From contig NC_049987.1 of the NCBI RefSeq assembly GCF_000003815.2, positions 3,590,026-3,654,025 of the forward strand: 64,000 bases of DNA, given 5' to 3'. This stretch comes from Branchiostoma floridae. Lineage: Eukaryota; Chordata; Leptocardii; Amphioxiformes; Branchiostomatidae. Both the position numbers and the translations under genes were made by a program. Shown piece after piece: positions 38,601 to 46,089 of the stretch; the stretch's first letter is position 1; each line of letters begins with the position of its first letter. The notes below the pieces were generated by a model that saw nothing but the letters and a program-made list of their open reading frames with translations, made no database searches and was not told where the DNA came from.

Positions 38601-41164
38601 TATAAATCTCGCATGTAATTTTTTTTCGTACAGATGCAAGTACGAGCGCCACGAGTGGGTGGAATCAACCTTCCTGCCCATCCCGGGTGGACTGAACTTT
38701 ACGGAGGAGGGGTTCGGGCAGCTGGAGGTCCGTCTCTCCATGTTTCCCACACGGCAGTACCAGAGTCCATACCGGGCAAACCAGTATCCCATCCCTCTCA
38801 GGATGCGGCAGCACATCTACATGCAGCTGGAGGTACAGGGACACGGGCAGAAACTCTCCGTGTTGGCGCTGAACTGTAAGGCGACCATGTCACCTCAGCC
38901 TAACGACACCCTGCAGTATCAACTCATCAATGACGGGTAGGTAGAAATGTCAACTGAGCCTATTCTAGATAAAGAGAGCTCCTCAGGCAGCTTTTTTTAT
39001 GAAAATAATATTACTTTGCCTTTATGGTAAATTCAATCAAACCTAGCTTGATAATATGGAGGTAAGTGATCACGCATAAGAAAGTGTCACTGATTGAAGA
39101 ATATTCTATTAAATACATTCATACGTGCATGATGAACCTCTTTGATAAGTTGATAATGCTAATAATATCCTTACAAAGAAATCCTAAATACCCTATATGT
39201 CATCAGCCAATGAAACTCTATGATTGCAATTGATTATTAACAGCGTTTTCCAAGGGGGTAGTTTATTCGTTTTGTTTTTACAAGTACATTTTTTTTCTCA
39301 TTTTCCAGTTGTGCTTCTGACCCCACCCTGCAAATCTACAACATCAACGACAACAGCAAGGAGCGCTTTGGTTTTGAGGCGTTCCGTTTCATCAGGGAGG
39401 TGAAGACAGTGTACGTGCACTGTGAGGTGATGGTCTGCAACGCCTTTGATACCGGGTCTCGCTGCGCACAGGTTTGTTTCCCAGTTCACCATATAGTATC
39501 AGTAGTCAGTAGTATTGTAGGCAATAAATCTGACAGCATTGCATGAAATAAAAGTTCTTTTCAGCACAGGATGTATTCTTTGTTTATTATTGTTTTCTGG
39601 TTCTAAGCTCATAACTCCCTTTCCTGCCATGTGTCTAAGTCATCGTCTTCTCTTTCCCACACATTTCGAAACTTTTTTTAAAACACACAGCTTCAAAGTA
39701 AACAATTTACGTTGCAGTAGAATGTGTAAGGCAACGAAATATTTTTGAAAGTAGTTGAACTTTGATATGTATTGTAAGACAAGAAATTTTTATTGCTGTT
39801 TTATGGCATACCTCGATCATCTTAAATTTTAAAACTTTTTTTGCATTGCCGCGCCAGCGGCAATACCTTATGCCCACTATTTACATGGTTGGATGGATCA
39901 ATGGTTCAAGCAATGTTAACCCAGCCCTTCCAAAGCCCCTTCCAAAGGCCCTTCTTTTTGCTGGAAGGTGACAGTTCAAAATTAGTAATGACCATTCGAT
40001 ACAATGACCATACTCATATGTAGTTGACCCCTAAGGGTACACAAACATTAGGGACGCAAGCCAATCCACTGGACCACGCTCGCTCGCGGCTAATCGCTCG
40101 CTCGCTCACTCGCGGCTAATCGCGGCCGAGTTTCATGGCTTAGTTAGACAATGGTACATTCCAGGAGAGTATTAAAACTCTCTTCTAGAGGCATGTTACT
40201 GTATGTGGTCCAGCGTAATAAATCTACGCTTTAACTCACCATGTTTAGATAAATATATATCACAAATTGCATCAGAAGGAACTTATTTTGTAATGAAAAA
40301 TAATGCATATTCATTGTGGGTCAAAAAGTTTTACAAAACCTGTTTAATGTGCCAATAATTCATGTAACATAAATTATGATAATGAGGTAAATTTCCAATA
40401 TCCCCTTTTGCTGCATTTTCTACTGAAGTCGCTAGGTGTCGCTCTCAGCAGTTCAGTCATAAAATACGCGGCAATGCACAGCTTTTCTTAAAAGATTTCT
40501 TGTTTCTGAAGGGTTGCGTCAGGAGGGGTAAACGAGCTACTGGAGAGAAGGCCGACATGAAGGGACGTCACATGATCTACCAGGGACCAATCATTCTGGA
40601 TGAAGGCAAAGAAGGTACAAGTTTATTTGACATGTCTCTGAGGACGTAGGCTCTTTTTTTGACAGCACCAGGGTTGTAATATAATAGTGTTAAGATGTGG
40701 CAACGCAATGGCAAATGAATATATCATATACTAATACAATTTGAACAGTGTGTTGTTGATTTTTGCACTTTTGCCTTGTTAAAATTTGACAATGTAACTG
40801 TAAAAACCAACTCTGCCTTTTGTGTTGGGTTTAAATATTTACACGTTGGCTAATAGGAAATAGTATCGAACATGGTTGACGTGGATTTACATTAAGGAAA
40901 ATTAGAAAAAGAAAATGGAACCTATTCTCGATTTTATTGACTAGCCGTTGTTGTATTTTTTTACGTTCAGAAACTGTGCGCCTGCTGAGTGACCAGGATA
41001 CTGCCTCTGGCCGCCACAGCGCAACCTGGGCCATGCTGGCTGCAGGAGGAGGTCTGATGGCGCTCGCCCTTGTCGTGATGGGCGCCGCCATCGTGCTGAA
41101 GCGGTCCCGCCGTGAGGAGTGGGCCTACCAGGGTCTGCCCAACATGGCAGAGGACGGGGAGTAA
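17477..41164 (+). CDS. Gene A: secreted-acidic / vWA / Cys-rich / EGF / ZP-domain type I membrane protein (17 exons)
   Basis: Seventeen exons with GT-AG introns join in phase to 3528 nt, 1175 residues plus TAA. By residue: 1-22 signal peptide; 23-371 acidic repeats; 372-390 Gly-rich linker; about 391-577 vWA domain; about 578-728 unrecognised eight-Cys module; 729-774 and 775-820 EGF-like; 821-829 linker; 830-921 plus the start of the next exon ZP-N; about 922-1111 ZP-C with furin-type site; about 1125-1150 membrane helix; then a basic tail ending in an acidic tip. ZP proteins polymerise outside the cell after cleavage before the membrane anchor, and vWA domains bind ligands through a metal site. 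The likely role is therefore an extracellular filament or adhesion component, but no specific function can be named. A paralog (gene B) lies downstream on the minus strand. Transcription support was not available, and the weak donors of exons 2 and 8 are the least certain junctions. Confidence 0.88.
17640..19046. other. Intron 1 of gene A, left part
   Basis: No exon is supported here. Short ORFs at 17956-18400 on both strands are unrelated to any family I know. An 18040-18120 segment with a GGGTTTCGAGCCCGCCTGCC stretch resembles a decayed B-box, possibly an old SINE. Confidence 0.4.
19047..19284 (+). mobile_element. Short MITE with TTATACCCC.../...GTTATTA termini
   Basis: The left end TTATACCCCTGTCACATTAT and right end TAATGTGAGGGAGTTATTA are imperfect inverted repeats. 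It carries a GTACAATTGTTGTGCAATAA stretch inside. Relatives lie at 19984-20217 (inverted) and 35995-36816. Confidence 0.65.
19379..19478. other. Assembly gap (100 N)
   Basis: It abuts the inverted copy of gene A exon 1, which makes that copy's placement less certain. Confidence 0.99.
19479..19832 (-). repeat. Inverted repeat arm 2: second copy of gene A promoter and exon 1
   Basis: Reverse complement of 17285-17637. Homology includes the 5' flank with the CACATCCCCCTGTTATTCC stretch, the exon and the start of the intron, and is cut off by the gap at 19478. Only scattered single-base differences are visible. Confidence 0.9.
19574..19640 (-). pseudogene. Orphan copy of the gene A signal-peptide exon
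   Basis: The 67-bp exon encodes the same 22 residues as gene A exon 1 and keeps its ATG and CAG|GTAAGAA donor. It points left, towards the gap and away from the remaining gene A exons, so no downstream exon is available in the window. It could be a dead duplicate, an alternative promoter of an unseen paralog, or an assembly artefact. Confidence 0.7.
19984..20217 (-). mobile_element. MITE relative of 19047-19284, opposite orientation
   Basis: It shares CGATCGGACGACGAGTCTGC, the GCACAACAATTGTACAAGGT stretch and GGATAATGTGACAGGGGTAT with the reverse complement of 19047-19284. Together the two flank the orphan exon copy. 20218-20640 shows no gene. Confidence 0.65.
20664..21480 (-). mobile_element. 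5'-truncated LINE reverse transcriptase, C-terminal part
   Basis: A 230-codon minus ORF (21480-20788) has FGMEVSTEKSKVMVNS, then DTFTYLGGTITKDG, YKTLVVSILLYGCKTWTL and LQWFGHVTRHNN. These are typical of the thumb and C-terminal part of non-LTR reverse transcriptases. The same frame continues past a TAG at about 20785 with LSLQERLTLARERRTWRQL, so the stop is premature. The catalytic palm motif is missing through 5' truncation. A 3' fragment of the same family lies at 6515-6630. Confidence 0.88.
21490..21770 (-). pseudogene. Penelope-like reverse transcriptase remnant
   Basis: On the minus strand PVSPIVVDLHMEKLERKAL (about 21770-21710) resembles the SPxxANLxMExFE motif of Penelope-like reverse transcriptases. 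NDFFDYINQVD (about 21650-21615) and LPFLDT (about 21570) then follow in expected order but with frame breaks and stops. It directly precedes the LINE fragment on the same strand and may be a separate, older insertion. Confidence 0.6.
21771..22271. other. Gene-free stretch with retroposon tail
   Basis: ATTGCAAATTCTTGCCCTTG and GGGCTAATTGTAGG near 21960-21995 resemble 4720-4760. No gene was seen. Confidence 0.4.
22272..23053. mobile_element. Possible GC-rich non-autonomous DNA element
   Basis: This block is markedly more GC-rich than its surroundings and full of CG and GTCCGA motifs. Ends TTAGGCTAAAATCGGGCGAA and (reversed) TTAGCTTGGCCGACTTGTCG are weakly complementary. Three overlapping short ORFs (60-80 codons) have no recognisable product. 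Confidence 0.35.
23440..23990 (-). repeat. Inverted counterpart of 9250-9810
   Basis: Contains GTTTTAGAAAACCCGAATGC and GCGTGCATGCGTCTGTTTGC, matching the reverse complement of 9690-9800. 23054-23439 holds no recognised feature. Confidence 0.7.
24000..24640 (-). repeat. Tandem array related to 8280-9240, inverted, about 230-bp unit
   Basis: Copies of the AAGGTAAACAGGTGTCCGTG landmark or variants start near 24010, 24240 and 24470. Each is followed by ACAGTCCAGTGACTGCTGTC, the complement of the unit in the left array. Minus ORFs of 65-88 codons across it are incidental. Confidence 0.75.
24641..25310. other. Intron 1 of gene A, right end
   Basis: It is A/C-rich, with phrases such as ATCATCGCAACCCATC and CCACCATA that recur at 60930-61250 and 28430-28640. 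They probably derive from one dispersed repeat. The acceptor of exon 2 (TTTACAAACACAG) ends it. Confidence 0.45.
25311..26356 (+). CDS. Gene A exon 2: acidic Asp/Glu/Thr/Gly-rich repeat region
   Basis: The exon starts TTISDEVRELLRLLDPSA, a short helical lead, and then about 290 residues of acidic repeats. The right part contains near-perfect 15-residue units of EAIDGEDTGNTDGDT type; the left part has looser units such as EDTDGHTEDTAGGAEEAAG. It ends in a Lys-rich DLKKTLAKK. It should be extended, highly negative, Ca2+-attracting and possibly O-glycosylated. The intron boundary is AAAAAG|GTTTGT, a weak donor in phase 0. The opposite strand is also open for about 250 codons, which is a by-product of codon periodicity. 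Confidence 0.82.
26625..26682 (+). CDS. Gene A exon 3: Gly-rich linker
   Basis: A 58-bp exon from CTAG| to GGCG|GTAAGTC encodes NSVRGAGAHGLSVQNLRGG. I chose the acceptor at 26625 over a competing CAG at 26631 because only the former gives the phase 1 end that exon 4 needs. Confidence 0.7.
26790..27541 (-). mobile_element. Non-autonomous element of the CCCTATTC family in intron 3
   Basis: The right end GGTCTGAATAGGGTA matches the terminus at 63967-63977. The interior (GGTTCTAACAATGTATTGTT, CAAGATGGCGGAACCC) is collinear with 59640-59950. The left terminus is not clear. It occupies most of intron 3. Confidence 0.6.
27616..27790 (+). CDS. Gene A exon 4: vWA domain, first third
   Basis: Encodes STCEAPVDLFFLLDGSGSVK, with the DGSGS metal-site motif (DxSxS) at the end of the first strand, then helix 1 and VGVLQYSNRN. 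The acceptor is GTGTTAG| and the donor AACAC|GTGAGTG, phase 2. Confidence 0.92.
27901..28316. mobile_element. MITE with perfect 15-bp terminal inverted repeats
   Basis: GGTGCGTACCTAAAG (27901-27915) and its exact complement (28302-28316) bound a 416-bp segment. It has internal TCCGGACTTGAGAGTCCGGA palindromic motifs and an (AAAT)n tract. No coding capacity. It sits in intron 4 of gene A. Confidence 0.75.
28790..28940 (+). CDS. Gene A exon 5: vWA domain, middle
   Basis: Encodes LVFNLGNKVNKPTTVSAI through GGGTRTGAALQYV. The Thr of GGGTRTG is the MIDAS threonine. Boundaries are TTCTTAG| and CCAAAA|GTAAGT, phase 0. Confidence 0.92.
29056..29290 (+). CDS. Gene A exon 6: vWA domain, last third
   Basis: Begins ALIVLTDGKSED, giving the MIDAS aspartate in the VLTDG motif. 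It continues RVEVYAIGVSNFD and ends with EIAQEVC, the usual terminal helix and cysteine. The donor is GAAG|GTACGTT, phase 1. Confidence 0.92.
29291..30274. other. Intron 6 of gene A
   Basis: AT-rich with no recognisable element. An alternating purine-pyrimidine GC patch lies near 30045-30065. Confidence 0.5.
30275..30482 (+). CDS. Gene A exon 7: unrecognised Cys-rich module, first half
   Basis: Encodes EVYANSFEVLRTANQQYRDV, then a predicted strand DFFVIKARLPAD and the motif ENWCRDYQRLCAQYGLRPTG with a further Cys. Three cysteines. The donor is GCCAA|GTAAGAT, phase 2. I do not recognise the family; its position between vWA and EGF and the even Cys count with exon 8 suggest a disulfide-bonded domain. 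Confidence 0.85.
31195..31439 (+). CDS. Gene A exon 8: unrecognised Cys-rich module, second half
   Basis: Encodes KCRTVYNSDMNIYNALSCQA, a central NSFGFSQCHPSYC and a final DRIVYTVCTGSA. Five cysteines, giving eight with exon 7. The acceptor is CACCGTAG|. The donor CAG|GTCGGT is weak, but it gives the required phase 1 for the EGF exon. Confidence 0.82.
31440..32016. other. Intron 8 of gene A
   Basis: No feature beyond short local repeats (ACATGCAGCATTCAGCTACA; AATTCTGAGAATATCAGCTC). Confidence 0.45.
32017..32154 (+). CDS. Gene A exon 9: EGF-like domain 1
   Basis: A 138-bp phase 1-1 exon with six cysteines in EGF spacing: C-x13-C-x4-C-x10-C-x1-C-x8-C, ending CNCYPGYGGDNCER. NGT and NHT are potential N-glycosylation sites. 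A symmetrical 1-1 exon can be gained or lost without a frameshift. Confidence 0.92.
32544..32681 (+). CDS. Gene A exon 10: EGF-like domain 2, calcium-binding type start
   Basis: Begins DIDGCSPNPCHTEATC, resembling calcium-binding EGF starts, and ends CTCRAGFAGDGKSSGSGC. Phase 1-1 and 138 bp, like exon 9. Confidence 0.92.
32986..33012 (+). CDS. Gene A exon 11: 27-bp linker microexon
   Basis: Bounded by CACACAG| and CAG|GTGAGTC, phase 1-1, encoding VPTPVTELS. The gene B counterpart (60677-60691) is 15 bp with the same phases and the same donor context. Confidence 0.78.
33317..33483 (+). CDS. Gene A exon 12: ZP-N part 1
   Basis: Encodes STTCTNDYMELSIPEDQL, LGNLHWEPDQNC and THYIFRTELYSCGTQ, the first three ZP-N cysteines. 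The donor is ACTCAG|GTAGTG, phase 0. The 3' part of this exon is repeated several times just downstream. Confidence 0.9.
33500..33900 (+). repeat. Four degenerate tandem copies of the 3' end of the ZP-N exon
   Basis: Copies start near 33514, 33617, 33723 and 33823 (period about 103-106 bp). Each spans AACTGTGGT...ACTCAG plus the first intron bases. Two carry a usable-looking CAG|GTAGTG donor, one CAG|GTATTG and one is destroyed (CAGTTAG). One copy has an in-frame stop (ACTCACTAA). None has its own acceptor, so they are pseudoexon copies within intron 12. Confidence 0.88.
34161..34270 (+). CDS. Gene A exon 13: ZP-N part 2
   Basis: Encodes VTFGSRYVTFLNKINILGIH and ends DVWITSK across the next splice. 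Boundaries are TTCAAATAG| and TCAAA|GTAAGTT, phase 2. It contains no cysteine, as expected for the strand region before the fourth ZP-N cysteine. Confidence 0.88.
34271..34767. other. Left part of intron 13 of gene A
   Basis: Pyrimidine-rich near 34495-34600. No exon or element recognised. Confidence 0.4.
35371..35739 (+). mobile_element. tRNA-derived SINE inside the minisatellite
   Basis: A-box-like CGTGGCGCAGCGACAGCGTG and B-box GAGTTCGAATCCTG are followed by a body with GTTAAAGAACCCACACAC and an AACCAAACCAAACCAAACT tail. The minisatellite resumes immediately after the tail. Confidence 0.82.
35995..36816 (+). mobile_element. 822-bp MITE inside the minisatellite
   Basis: Ends TAATACCCGCTTCACATTA and (reversed) TAATACTCGCCTCACATTAT are inverted repeats. 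The interior is rich in GATCG and CGATC motifs, as in the small relatives at 19047 and 19984. No transposase ORF. Confidence 0.7.
37443..37766. mobile_element. Foldback element with about 90-bp arms and promoter-like centre
   Basis: The left arm (37443-37533) and right arm (37675-37766) are near-exact complements, for example GGACCCTGCTATCTGAAGGG against CCCTTCAGATAGCAGGGTCC. The central loop contains AGCCAATCAG, GATTGGCTGG and TATAAGG/TTTATAA motifs, resembling CCAAT and TATA boxes. Confidence 0.7.
38066..38405 (+). mobile_element. tRNA-derived SINE, diverged
   Basis: A-box-like TGGCATAATCGGCAGGACC and a weak B-box GGTTCTAATCC are followed by GTGTCATCGATCTTGTCCAC and the ACGTTAAAGAACCCACCAC stretch shared with the SINE at 35371. 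Intron 13. Confidence 0.75.
38634..38936 (+). CDS. Gene A exon 14: ZP-N end and ZP-C start
   Basis: Encodes CKYERHEWVESTFLPIPGGL, RLSMFPTRQYQSPYRANQYP and LSVLALNCKATMS: the fourth ZP-N cysteine, the interdomain linker and the first ZP-C cysteine. 303 bp, identical in length and phases (2-2) to its gene B counterpart. Confidence 0.92.
38937..39308. other. Intron 14 of gene A
   Basis: AT-rich and featureless except for the pyrimidine tract and TTTTCCAG acceptor at its end. Confidence 0.5.
39309..39471 (+). CDS. Gene A exon 15: ZP-C core
   Basis: Encodes CASDPTLQIYNINDNSKERF, FEAFRFIREVKTVYVHCEVM and CNAFDTGSRCAQ, four ZP-C cysteines. The donor is CACAG|GTTTGTT, phase 0. 163 bp, the same as gene B. 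Confidence 0.92.
39472..40511. other. Intron 15 of gene A
   Basis: No exon is supported. A short CGCTCGCTCGC/GGCTAATCGC repeat cluster lies at 40076-40130. Confidence 0.45.
40512..40614 (+). CDS. Gene A exon 16: last ZP cysteine, furin-type site, hydrophobic patch
   Basis: Encodes GCVRRGKRATGEKADMKGRH then MIYQGPIILDEGKE. RGKR matches the R-x-K-R proprotein convertase consensus directly after the last ZP-C cysteine. MIYQGPIIL fits the external hydrophobic patch that in ZP proteins blocks early polymerisation. Phase 0 to 1. Confidence 0.9.
40971..41164 (+). CDS. Gene A exon 17: membrane helix and cytoplasmic tail
   Basis: Encodes a stalk (VRLLSDQDTASGRH), a helix WAMLAAGGGLMALALVVMGA plus AIVL, the stop-transfer KRSRR and a tail EEWAYQGLPNMAEDGE before TAA. 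Nearly identical at DNA level to 54535-54725. Confidence 0.92.
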
Positions 41165-41729
41165 GGGACGACCACAGGCCAGCGGGGCTGACGTTATGTT
41201 TAACACCCTGTAACGTCAATATGTGATGTGCCTTGCAGCGTACATTTCTGAATACAGTTGGCCGACTCATTGTGAAAACCTGCCGCACAAGGTCTTTGAC
41301 AGGCTGCCGCAATGAATTCGTCGATTCTATTTTGATAAAGTAGTATCAATACTGTTAGCCTGTTATGTTTTAGCTAAGAGTATTATATCAAAGACTATTT
41401 TCTGTGTTGAGTATTATCATTAATGGAAACATTGAGTCAAGTTTCTGGATGTACTTTGATTGTTTGATTAACTTTTGGCAATATATTTCGGTAGAAATAG
41501 ATATAAAATATTACTTCTGAGTACAAAACATAACAATATATGCAGGTACATTGCAGCCTAAGTACCAAGTTGGTTATTTCACGGCCAGTGTGTTGCCAGT
41601 GTGGCACATCTCTTGTTGGGCTCAGAACAAAGTGGTTCGTAGTACAATACTCGCCATGCCTTCTTTTTTGCCTTTGAAAATTGAATTGATTCTTCACAAA
41701 ACTGGCGATCAAGTGACGCTAATCAAGTA
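41165..41729. other. Probable 3' UTR and flank of gene A
   Basis: No canonical AATAAA lies within the first few hundred bases, so the mRNA end cannot be placed. This stretch is not obviously matched in the gene B flank. Confidence 0.4.
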
Positions 41730-44310
41730 TCGTTGCTAATGTGTCAAAAGTGGGTCTATAGCACAGTGTCACAACGGTTTCTGTGCGGCAATGTGACATT
41801 ATATATGTGACAAAAGTGTAAGAAAATTATTTTCGTTTCATGCCCACTATTGCACCATTTGGAAACCAAGTCTGATACCAGTCAATGATTCATTACTTTC
41901 GAAATCCTTAAAAGACTTAACAGAAATCAATTTACGTGCCATCCAGAAAATTTACTCATGTTCCAATTCAATAGGACAACATTCTACCCAAGAAGTTTTT
42001 TGTTAAGCAATAAGTGGCATATTGGTAACATTTCTGGATGGCGCTTTGCGATGACGTATTGTCTGTTCAGTAAACCATGCCAAAAATTTTTCATTACTGT
42101 CTATAAGGATGAGTATTGTTAAAAGGGCAAATAACACTACTCACCTTAGAAAAGGCTACTTATATTTGAATCAAAATTCTCCAAAAATAGTGATTTTATA
42201 TTTCCAAAAGTACACAAGATTAATTGTTTTAACAATCGAAAGGACTGAAACCACATACATTAAAGGTCATCCAGAAATGTTACACATGTTGCCATTTTCC
42301 TAAGAATATCGTGCAAAGTAAACGTACATTTCATAACACTCTGAGCAAGATTTTTGAATGGCATCCTGGATCAAATTTACATAATTCTAAAAACATAAAT
42401 AAAAAATGACTCTAAATTTCAATATAACACAATTCCATATATTTGAATGTTAGTTCCACAAAAAGTTGTAAACAAAAGGTTATACAAGTTATGAAGAGCG
42501 TAGGTGTCATTCAAAAATTAACTCATTATCTAGACATTCTTTCGTTTAAATCTCCAAAATGTTAATTAACCAAGTCTGTTTATATGTCGTCCAATCCAGT
42601 GTTGCTTTGGTCCAAAATGAAGAAAATTAAGTGTAGCTGGTCCAGATTTTTCAAATGCATGTTTGATTATATCTGTATCTGTATCTATATAGCCGGTATA
42701 ACCGCCCTTCGGCGTAACACACCAGCTTTATATTCGATCGAGTGAGAGAGGGAGAAAGATAGAGAGAAAGAGAGAGAAAGAGACAAGGAGAAAGAGAGCG
42801 ACAGAGAGTGGGGAGGGAGAGATTTGCGCCAAAACAACATGATAACATTTCTTTCGATGTTAAAGCAACACATATTGAACACCACCTAGACATGGAAACT
42901 CTTCAGATTTTACTCCAGAGCTTTTTAGTGACCGGATTTTCATACGTAATCATAAGTCAAGTAAATTTGTTAAAGTGGTGTTCGTAGGATTTGTGATTGT
43001 TCTTAATCCATCAAAACAAATTAAACTACTGTGTAGGTCCCAAATTATTGGTCATCATTTATATGTCAGGATAATCTTTATGGCAGGAAAACTGTTTTAT
43101 TAATAGGGCATTCTGTAAAATAATGTGCCCCCCCCCAAAAAAAAACAATCGCATTGGCAATAAGGGTTGGTTTAAGCATTGCGGAATTAAAGTGAACATT
43201 TTTGGTGGTACATGCACGTTTGACACCCCGGGTATGAAAAAAAGGTATAAATAGAAATTTAGCAACAATTTCTGTACTACTTCAAAGAGTACGCAAATCC
43301 TACGAATACGTTTCAACTAATGTCAAGTAATTTGCTTCAATGAGGGCGACATAGTGAAATACATGATCTAAGCTTTGAGTTGGTCAAGATATTAATCTGA
43401 AGAAGAACAACACAACCCAACAGGCTATAATTTTAGACAGATGTTTTTCGTTCTGAAAATGTTATAACCAAGAAATTAAAAAGAAAAAAAATACTACATA
43501 CCATAATGCACTTAAGATCATGTGCAACATTTCGTTACGAAAAATGTAACATCATCGTTGTAATAGCCAACAATACCAAGAGACCCTCCGTCATCAATAC
43601 GTCACAGTGTACAACCTTAAGACTGTGTTCAAGCAATCTTCTCGATGAATGCATTATCTGTAGTATGTGGATTTTTTTCTTTAATAAAAGACATCTGCAT
43701 GTCAAAATGTTATCGTTTTGTTTCATTTAATGGGAGATGTGTGTGCAAGTCACCACATGAACATTTAGCTACTAGAGTAGTCAATTGAATAGGATTTTTC
43801 TAAAGATACAAAAAACGCTGATGCCTACTTCCAATATAACACAATCTAATGAAGTAGATCTTTACATTATTGCACAACAGAACAGTAAGATTTTTTTCCA
43901 CAATGTCTTTAAGTTAAGAGTTGACACCGAAGAAACCTACAAGAGCTCTCCTGTGATATTGTTTACCTACTGAATAGGCGAATTATAAATAACAGCTGCA
44001 TTATTGTTTATTGGTTCAAAATGAATCATTCATATATTTGCTCTTGGTAAGAAGTCAGTATAGACACCTCACGCTGGCCACAAGTGATCGGAGATTATTA
44101 TTTTTTTTTGTCGCTTATCTTCCAAGAAATATTAAAAGTATTCTTTATTCAAAGATAAGGAAATGGATATTCGTGGTCATGTCGGCCATACGTGACCAAA
44201 CATACAGAAGAAATACAAATATACAATACATGATGTTACGCAACATTGCACCATAATGTAACACAATAGCATAACTCAGAACATTGCACTATTGCATTAC
44301 AGTCGTTAAG
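41730..44310 (+). repeat. Intergenic inverted repeat, left arm part 1
   Basis: Matches, reversed, about 51780-54050. Examples: GTGTCAAAAGTGGG with CACAGTGTCACA (41733-41775) against 53990-54050; CAATAGGACAACATTCTACC (about 41969) against 53755; CCAGTGTTGCTTTGG (about 42596) against 52870; the GA-rich tract 42717-42812 against the CT-rich tract 52745-52810. It also repeats directly within the left side (43205-44310 against 46090-47160). Confidence 0.8.
42717..42812. repeat. GA-rich simple tract
   Basis: Interrupted (GAGA)n/GAAAG purine tract. The complementary CT tract is at 52745-52810 in the other arm, so it predates the inverted duplication. Confidence 0.85.
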
Positions 44311-44525
44311 AAAGTGTATTTGCGTTAATTTACATTTTAGGCCACAGCAAGTATATTTTTTGAATGACATCAGCGCGCGCATTAATTTTCACCTGATTAC
44401 AGAAAAAAAATTTCTTCTGCTGTGATGGTCAACATGACGACAAAAATTGATGCGAATAGCCACTGCCTCTGATTTTCTCTCACATACAGTCCCTCTATAT
44501 CTTAAATTAGAAATATTTAATATGC

Positions 44526-45060
44526 ATGATATCTATAAGTTGCAAATTAGTATATTCACATTTAACTTCCTTTCCAACAAACACCCCGATGTATTTGAAA
44601 ATTTTCTTAAATCCTAATTCACTTGTACACTATCATACTAGGCAAAGAAATCAACTACATACTCCTCTCTTCCGAACATCATTAGCGCAGTCCTCCGTAA
44701 AATACAGATGTTCACAATATGGGACAGCCTTCAGACAAATATAAAAAAGACCACTTCTTTTCTTACATTTAAAAGTGCCATAAAAAGCCATTTCATAAAC
44801 CACCTAGTCCCTTATAGTAGTGTTATATTATCTTAATCTATATTACTATTATCATTTTATTATCTTTTTTGCATTATCATAACACGTGTCAGTTAATCTT
44901 CTTTGTTATTTATTAATTTCATTGACCATATAGGTTTGTTTAGGAGGAGGACATAGCACAAACTGTTAAAGGTTTCCCCCTCCTCCTGCACCTGTTTTGA
45001 TACATTATTTTTGTATTTCTTATTTATTTTATTGTGTAAATTAAACAAACAAATCTTCAC
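44526..45060 (+). mobile_element. LINE 3' end (CR1/L2-like reverse transcriptase C-terminus) relic
   Basis: The plus frame reads VHYHTRQRNQLHTPLFRTSL then SVKYRCSQYGTAFRQI, the typical H-Y-xTR ... RT ... I-x-Y-x-G end of many LINE proteins. Stops follow (44745 and later). The 3' tail has a GGAGGAGGACATAG...TTTCCCCCTCCTCC hairpin-like pair. Confidence 0.65.
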
Positions 45061-46089
45061 CTCATCCTCTATATAACCGTTTTCAATTTCATAGAAAGAA
45101 AAGGATGAACCTCGTCTTGCATCTTTTACGTACTCATATACCTTTTCCGACTATTCTTTGAGATGTATTTAGATTTAAACAAAGACAACATTCACACAGA
45201 GAAAACCCATCAATCAAACTAAAAGACAGACTAATGAGGTTTTCCGACAAGTAAAAGCTTTAGTGAAAGTCAAGTTAAACTTTGCTAGTGCTATTGCACT
45301 TTGTCCACCAATGGGTAGGTGGCGCTTTCGGGTCTAAAATGACCTCGCGATTAATTACCTCTCAGAGGCTAATTCCTTCACTTAAGACACCAAAGCTTTC
45401 AGAGATTTTGGAGATAGCAGTGTTCTTTTGTTTACAAGATTATCTTATTAATACATGAAAGTTAAGGTCTAATTCATGTTTTACTCCGAGTGTGTAGTCT
45501 AAAAGGGATCCGAGCCAAAAAAAAGGCTGCATGGACGCGTGTTTGTAGCGTTGAAAAAATTCCCTTTCAGCCGGCCGAACTGATCTCAAAGCTTGTTTAT
45601 AACTAAAGTAAACAGCAGGTAAAGTTTGGCAAATACGCGCCGCTGGGACGGAGGCACACAGTCCTGAGCTCGGTTGTGCACTAAGGCCGCAACAGGTAAA
45701 TTTTATGGATGGCATCCTTGCTCTTATTAATTTTCGCCTTATCTCAAAAACAAGATGTTTTTCCTTCTACAGGTATAGACAGTTAAACCTAAATGATTGT
45801 GTTGTAACCTAATCATTGTATGTAGAAATGACACTAGAGAGGTAGTATCGACTGTAGTTGTAGAATTAAGTGAAACTTGCCGGATAGTTGTAAGAGTGGC
45901 ACCAATAATCGTGGTATACAACGGTTGGTGTCTGCCAGAACGTCAGTACATTCGATTAAAAATAATGTTTAAATTAGCAGATCAAATTACTGGTTAGTAC
46001 TTTAATCCATATTTTGCCAAACACCTACTCCTTGCCTACAGGTACGTCACCGTGACATCATCACGATCGCTCGTATACCATGTTTTGTT
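45061..46089. other. Intergenic, unique-looking stretch of left arm
   Basis: No gene was found; the 91-codon minus ORF at 45440-45715 has no recognisable product. TTATGGATGGCATCCTTGCT and ATTAATTTTCGCC near 45700-45740 resemble the repeat at 5215-5260. Confidence 0.4.
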